Below, in pieces: positions 6,308-8,899 of a DNA stretch of 8,899 bases. The position numbers were made by a program, and so were the translations under genes. Position 1 is the first letter of the stretch. Each line of letters starts with the position of its first letter. The DNA is from JBFLVN01 sp040758475. Lineage in GTDB: Bacteria > JAGRBM01. Location of the stretch: the NCBI GenBank assembly GCA_040758475.1, contig JBFLVN010000152.1, forward strand, positions 1-8,899, given 5' to 3'. Under the pieces are notes generated by a model, which saw only the letters and a program-made list of their open reading frames with translations, did not search any database and had not been told where the DNA came from.

Positions 6308-6342
6308 AGGAGGCGTAGTTTAGTGGATAATTCGGTCCAAAC

Positions 6343-6714
6343 CTACCAGCCGTACCAACGGGCCTCCAGGATGCGCCCGGAGCCCTTTTCGTAGCGGAGG
6401 ATGCAGCCGTCGTAGCGGGGGGCCGCTCCCCCCAATATCTCGATTTCGCACGTGCTTTCCCCTTCCGGGCAGCGCTCCTCGGAGGGTTTTCCAAGGACCG
6501 CGATGGCGCTCAGGGGATCGGGGTAGGAACCCGCGGATTGGCAGGAGTTCTTGAAAAGCTCCCGGTCGCAAATCCTCACGCCCCTGCAGGGGTCCCCGGC
6601 AGTATCCCGGTCCACCGCCGCCCGAACCCCCAAAGCCACAAGGCCAAGCCCCAATAGGACGAATCCCGCCAGCCAGAACCGGCGTGAGGGGCGGGGTGTT
6701 TGAGCTTCGTTCAT
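6343..6714 (-). CDS. Membrane-anchored or exported six-cysteine protein, unknown function
   Basis: I do not recognise a family. The N-terminus has two arginines (11-12) followed by a hydrophobic segment (about 13-33), so it is a signal anchor or signal peptide without an obvious lipobox. The remaining 90 residues should be periplasmic and contain six cysteines (43, 49, 58, 82, 89, 104), enough for three disulfides. The region 62-123 alternates acidic and aromatic residues and ends in ARWYGW. The ATG has GAGG (6726-6723) 8 nt upstream. It precedes the adenylate cyclase by 35 nt on the same strand, so the two may be co-transcribed, and it diverges from the histidine-kinase-like gene. A role as periplasmic partner of either membrane sensor is possible but untested. 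Confidence 0.7.
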   Translation of the reverse strand: MNEAQTPRPSRRFWLAGFVLLGLGLVALGVRAAVDRDTAGDPCRGVRICDRELFKNSCQSAGSYPDPLSAIAVLGKPSEERCPEGESTCEIEILGGAAPRYDGCILRYEKGSGRILEARWYGW

Positions 6715-6813
6715 CGAAACTTCCTCAAGCGGGGGAAGCCTAGCACCTTCGGGTTTCCGGGAAAGCCGCCTTTCGGGTTAAGATGAACGCCCACACGCCG
6801 GACGGGAAACCCC
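6715..6813. other. Divergent intergenic region
   Basis: These 99 nt must hold promoters for the leftward six-cysteine/cyclase genes and the rightward kinase-like/birA genes. I find no good -35/-10 pair. Two inverted repeats overlap: TTTCC-G-GGAAA (6754-6764) and GAAAG-CCGC-CTTTC (6761-6774). Either may be an operator or may be chance. Confidence 0.3.
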
Positions 6814-8154
6814 ATGCCCCGAATCGAGGAATTCGACCGCTGGCTCGGAAGCGAGAAGGATCGCTTCCTGTTCATCACGACGGGGCTCGCCGCCTTCAGC
6901 CTCTTCGCCGTCGTCTCGTTCAAGGTTTTGGAGCCGGGGCTCGCCTCGCGCTCCGGCGTCGATCCGATGATCCTCCAGCGGTTTTTCTTCCTCGGGACCG
7001 GGGCGGTCGTCTGGTGGACGGTCCTCGCCCTCGCCGGCCGCTCGCTCTGGGAGACCGGAGCCGTGGTCCGGGAAATCCTCATCTGGAGCGTCCTTCTCTC
7101 CGTCGTGGGCATCGCGCTCGTGGCGATCCAGTGGTCGGGTTCCGTGTTCACGTTCCTGCTCCTCTTTCTCCCGGCGGGAGTGAGCGTGGCGGCCGCTTGC
7201 TTCGGCCTTCGCCGGGCGTTTTTCGTCTGGCTCCTTTTTAGCGCCGGCCACGCCGCCCTCGTCGTCCTGGAGATGGCCGGAATCCTTCCCATCGCGCCGC
7301 TCTTTCCGGACATCAGCGACACGATCCTCGGCGATCCCTGGTCCCACTTCGCCGGGGTTTTCGGAACCTTGAGCATCAACACGTTCTTCCTGCTCGCGAG
7401 CGCCTGGACCGTGGACGCCATGGACCGCGCCCGCCGCCGGACGGAGGGGACTCTCTCGGCCCTTCGCGCGACGAACCGGGAACTCATCGTGGCCGAATCG
7501 GGCGCCACCGTGGGCAAGGTCGTCGAGTCGGCGGTTTCGGACCTGAACCGCCCGCTCGGAAGCGCGCAAAGCCTCGTGGGGAGCGTCCTCTCCGACCTTG
7601 GAAGTTCCGGAAACATCGACCGGGAGGATTTGAAGGAAACCCTCTCCCGCGTTCAGTCAGCCCTAACCACCGCCTCGGAGCGCCTCTCCCAGCTCGCCGC
7701 CATCGGAAGCCAGCACGTCAAACACTTGGAGCCCGTCGATCTCTCCCGCATCGCCCGGGACATGGGTGAGCAGGCCACGTCGTCGGCCGCCGGTTTTGAA
7801 GTCTCCCTGGAACTCGACTTGGACCCGGTGCTTCCCCCCGTGTGGGCGAACCGCAGGCAAGTCACCGACGCGGCCGCGGCCCTCTGCGTCGCCGCCCTCG
7901 AAGCGATGGACGGAAAACCCGGGCGCCTTCGGATCGAGACGCGGCTCCGGGGGAAAGAGGCCGCCCTCTCCGTCGTCGGCCCCACGTTCCCCTCGGACCT
8001 TGGGAGCGAAGAACCAAGCCGCCAGGAAGGCCTTGGAAAAGCCCGGGCGATCTTGAGCCTCTATGGCGGCCGCATCGAAGTTCACCGGGAGAGAAGCGGC
8101 GGGCGGGCGGAGATCGTCCTGCCGCTCCACCCCCATTCGGCGCCCCCCTCGTGA
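6814..8154 (+). CDS. Six-span membrane histidine-kinase-like protein, probably a pseudokinase
   Basis: The overall plan is that of a sensor histidine kinase. Six hydrophobic segments (about 18-37, 56-76, 88-106, 109-130, 134-157, 178-199) precede a charged coiled coil (200-230), a DHp-like helical pair (about 228-300) and an HATPase_c-like domain (about 305-440). The catalytic marks are degenerate. The H-box reads SDLNRPLG (242-249), with Ser242 where the phospho-accepting His belongs. The N-box aligns as LCVAALEAM (357-365) with Ala360 for Asn. The G1 box DxGxG is VVGPT (387-391). Part of G2 remains (GLG, 406-408), as does the C-terminal YGGRIEV (417-423). It probably does not autophosphorylate and may bind or regulate another protein. 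The start ATG has only a weak GGG upstream. The stop overlaps birA by 4 nt. Confidence 0.75.
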   Translation: MPRIEEFDRWLGSEKDRFLFITTGLAAFSLFAVVSFKVLEPGLASRSGVDPMILQRFFFLGTGAVVWWTVLALAGRSLWETGAVVREILIWSVLLSVVGIALVAIQWSGSVFTFLLLFLPAGVSVAAACFGLRRAFFVWLLFSAGHAALVVLEMAGILPIAPLFPDISDTILGDPWSHFAGVFGTLSINTFFLLASAWTVDAMDRARRRTEGTLSALRATNRELIVAESGATVGKVVESAVSDLNRPLGSAQSLVGSVLSDLGSSGNIDREDLKETLSRVQSALTTASERLSQLAAIGSQHVKHLEPVDLSRIARDMGEQATSSAAGFEVSLELDLDPVLPPVWANRRQVTDAAAALCVAALEAMDGKPGRLRIETRLRGKEAALSVVGPTFPSDLGSEEPSRQEGLGKARAILSLYGGRIEVHRERSGGRAEIVLPLHPHSAPPS

Positions 8155-8899
8155 AAAAGCCAGATCAAGTACGCCTCGAAATCCTGCGCCTCCTCTGCCT
8201 GGAAGAGGAATGGATTCCCGCCTCTCGCCTTTCGGCGGGCCGCTCCCGCACGGCCGTCTCGAACCACATTGCGGCGCTAAAGCGCCTCGGATACAAAATC
8301 GAAAGCTCCCCGGCTCGGGGTTACCGCCTGAAAAGCGCGCCCGACGCGATCCATGAAATCGAACTCCGGCGGGTGATGGGAGAAAATCCCCTGGCGCGGG
8401 AGATTCATTCCTTCGACCACACGGATTCGACGAGCTCCCAGGCGGCGCGGCTCGCAGACGAGGGCGCGCCCCACGGAACCCTCGTCATCGCCGAGCAGCA
8501 GACCAAGGGCCGCGGGCGCCTAGGGCGCTCCTGGGCCTCTCCTCCCGGCACGGGGCTCTACTTCTCCCTCGTGCTACGCCCGAAGATCGAACTCCACCGG
8601 GCCCCGCAACTAACGCTGCTGGCCGCCACGGCCGTCGCGAGCGCCATCGAGCGGACGGCGAATCTCTCCCCCCAGATCAAATGGCCGAACGATCTTTTGC
8701 TGGATGGAAAAAAATTCTGCGGAATCCTCACCGAGCTTTCGGGCGACCCCGACCGGGTGCGCCACGTGATTTTAGGCATCGGCGTGAACGTGGGGACGAA
8801 GAAGTTTCCAAAAGAGATCGCCCCCCTGGCGACGAGCCTGCGCCTGGCGCTCGGGAAAGAGCCGCCCCCCCGGGCGCTTCTCCTCGCCGCCCTCCTGGA
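8151..8899 (+). CDS. birA: Biotin--[acetyl-CoA-carboxylase] ligase / biotin operon repressor, 3' end beyond the window
   Basis: The enzyme activates biotin with ATP and attaches it to the biotin carboxyl carrier protein. With its N-terminal winged helix-turn-helix it may also repress biotin genes. The visible 249 residues show the DNA-binding domain (about 1-62, with RTAVSNHIAALKRLGY and GYRL wing). The catalytic domain follows: HTDSTSSQA (90-98), the biotinyl-AMP loop KGRGRLGRSW (119-128), IKWPNDLLLDGKKFCGIL (176-193) with Lys187 at the biotin-contacting position, and GIGVNV (209-214). The C-terminal SH3-like domain lies outside. The GTG start overlaps the stop of the kinase-like gene (GTGA, 8151-8154) with no clear Shine-Dalgarno, which implies translational coupling. 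The next in-frame Met (76) would delete the DNA-binding domain. Confidence 0.93.
   Translation, partial: MKKPDQVRLEILRLLCLEEEWIPASRLSAGRSRTAVSNHIAALKRLGYKIESSPARGYRLKSAPDAIHEIELRRVMGENPLAREIHSFDHTDSTSSQAARLADEGAPHGTLVIAEQQTKGRGRLGRSWASPPGTGLYFSLVLRPKIELHRAPQLTLLAATAVASAIERTANLSPQIKWPNDLLLDGKKFCGILTELSGDPDRVRHVILGIGVNVGTKKFPKEIAPLATSLRLALGKEPPPRALLLAALL

Noticed and set aside
6711..7616. Minus-strand frames of 301 and 263 codons
   Set aside because: Antisense to the membrane and DHp portion of the kinase-like gene; composition is low-complexity and charged, with no family match.

Overview
This is a GC-rich bacterial chromosomal window, probably from a Gram-negative lineage. The signs are a split P-protein glycine cleavage system, a strong sigma-54-type promoter, a multi-membrane-span class III adenylate cyclase and a multi-span histidine-kinase-like protein. 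The combination would fit deltaproteobacterial-type or other deep-branching Gram-negative phyla, but nothing here fixes the taxon. I see no tRNA, rRNA, CRISPR array, insertion sequence or phage gene.

Layout from left to right. Positions 1-266 are intergenic, with degenerate short repeats, an AT-rich palindromic spot and a hairpin terminator. A 63-residue basic protein of unknown function (267-458, minus) follows; it has an excellent ribosome binding site and a near-consensus sigma-54 promoter. Positions 459-755 form a divergent regulatory region rich in inverted repeats and in possible leader RNA structure. The plus-strand gene at 756-1460 is the stand-alone precorrin-2 dehydrogenase/sirohydrochlorin ferrochelatase of siroheme synthesis. 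It converges, with a gap of only 4 nt, on the minus-strand glycine cleavage cluster gcvH-gcvPA-gcvPB (4775 down to 1465). Upstream of gcvH on the same strand lie a six-span membrane class III adenylate cyclase (6307-4865) and a small exported six-cysteine protein (6714-6343). From a 99-nt divergent intergenic region, a six-span histidine-kinase-like protein (6814-8154) runs on the plus strand and overlaps by 4 nt a biotin-protein ligase/repressor gene (birA, from 8151, cut by the window end).

How the parts may work together. GcvPA/GcvPB decarboxylate glycine and load the aminomethyl group onto lipoyl-GcvH; the partner T-protein gene is not in the window. The cyclase would make cAMP in response to a membrane signal. 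The most unusual gene is the kinase-like protein. It keeps the fold-level pattern of a sensor histidine kinase, but the phospho-accepting His, the N-box Asn and the G1-box Asp all appear to be replaced, so it looks like a membrane pseudo-histidine-kinase translationally coupled to birA. Its membrane region can be aligned by eye, without gaps over about 40 residues, to that of the neighbouring adenylate cyclase. This suggests that the two proteins share a sensory module.

All calls are from reading the sequence; no database search was run.
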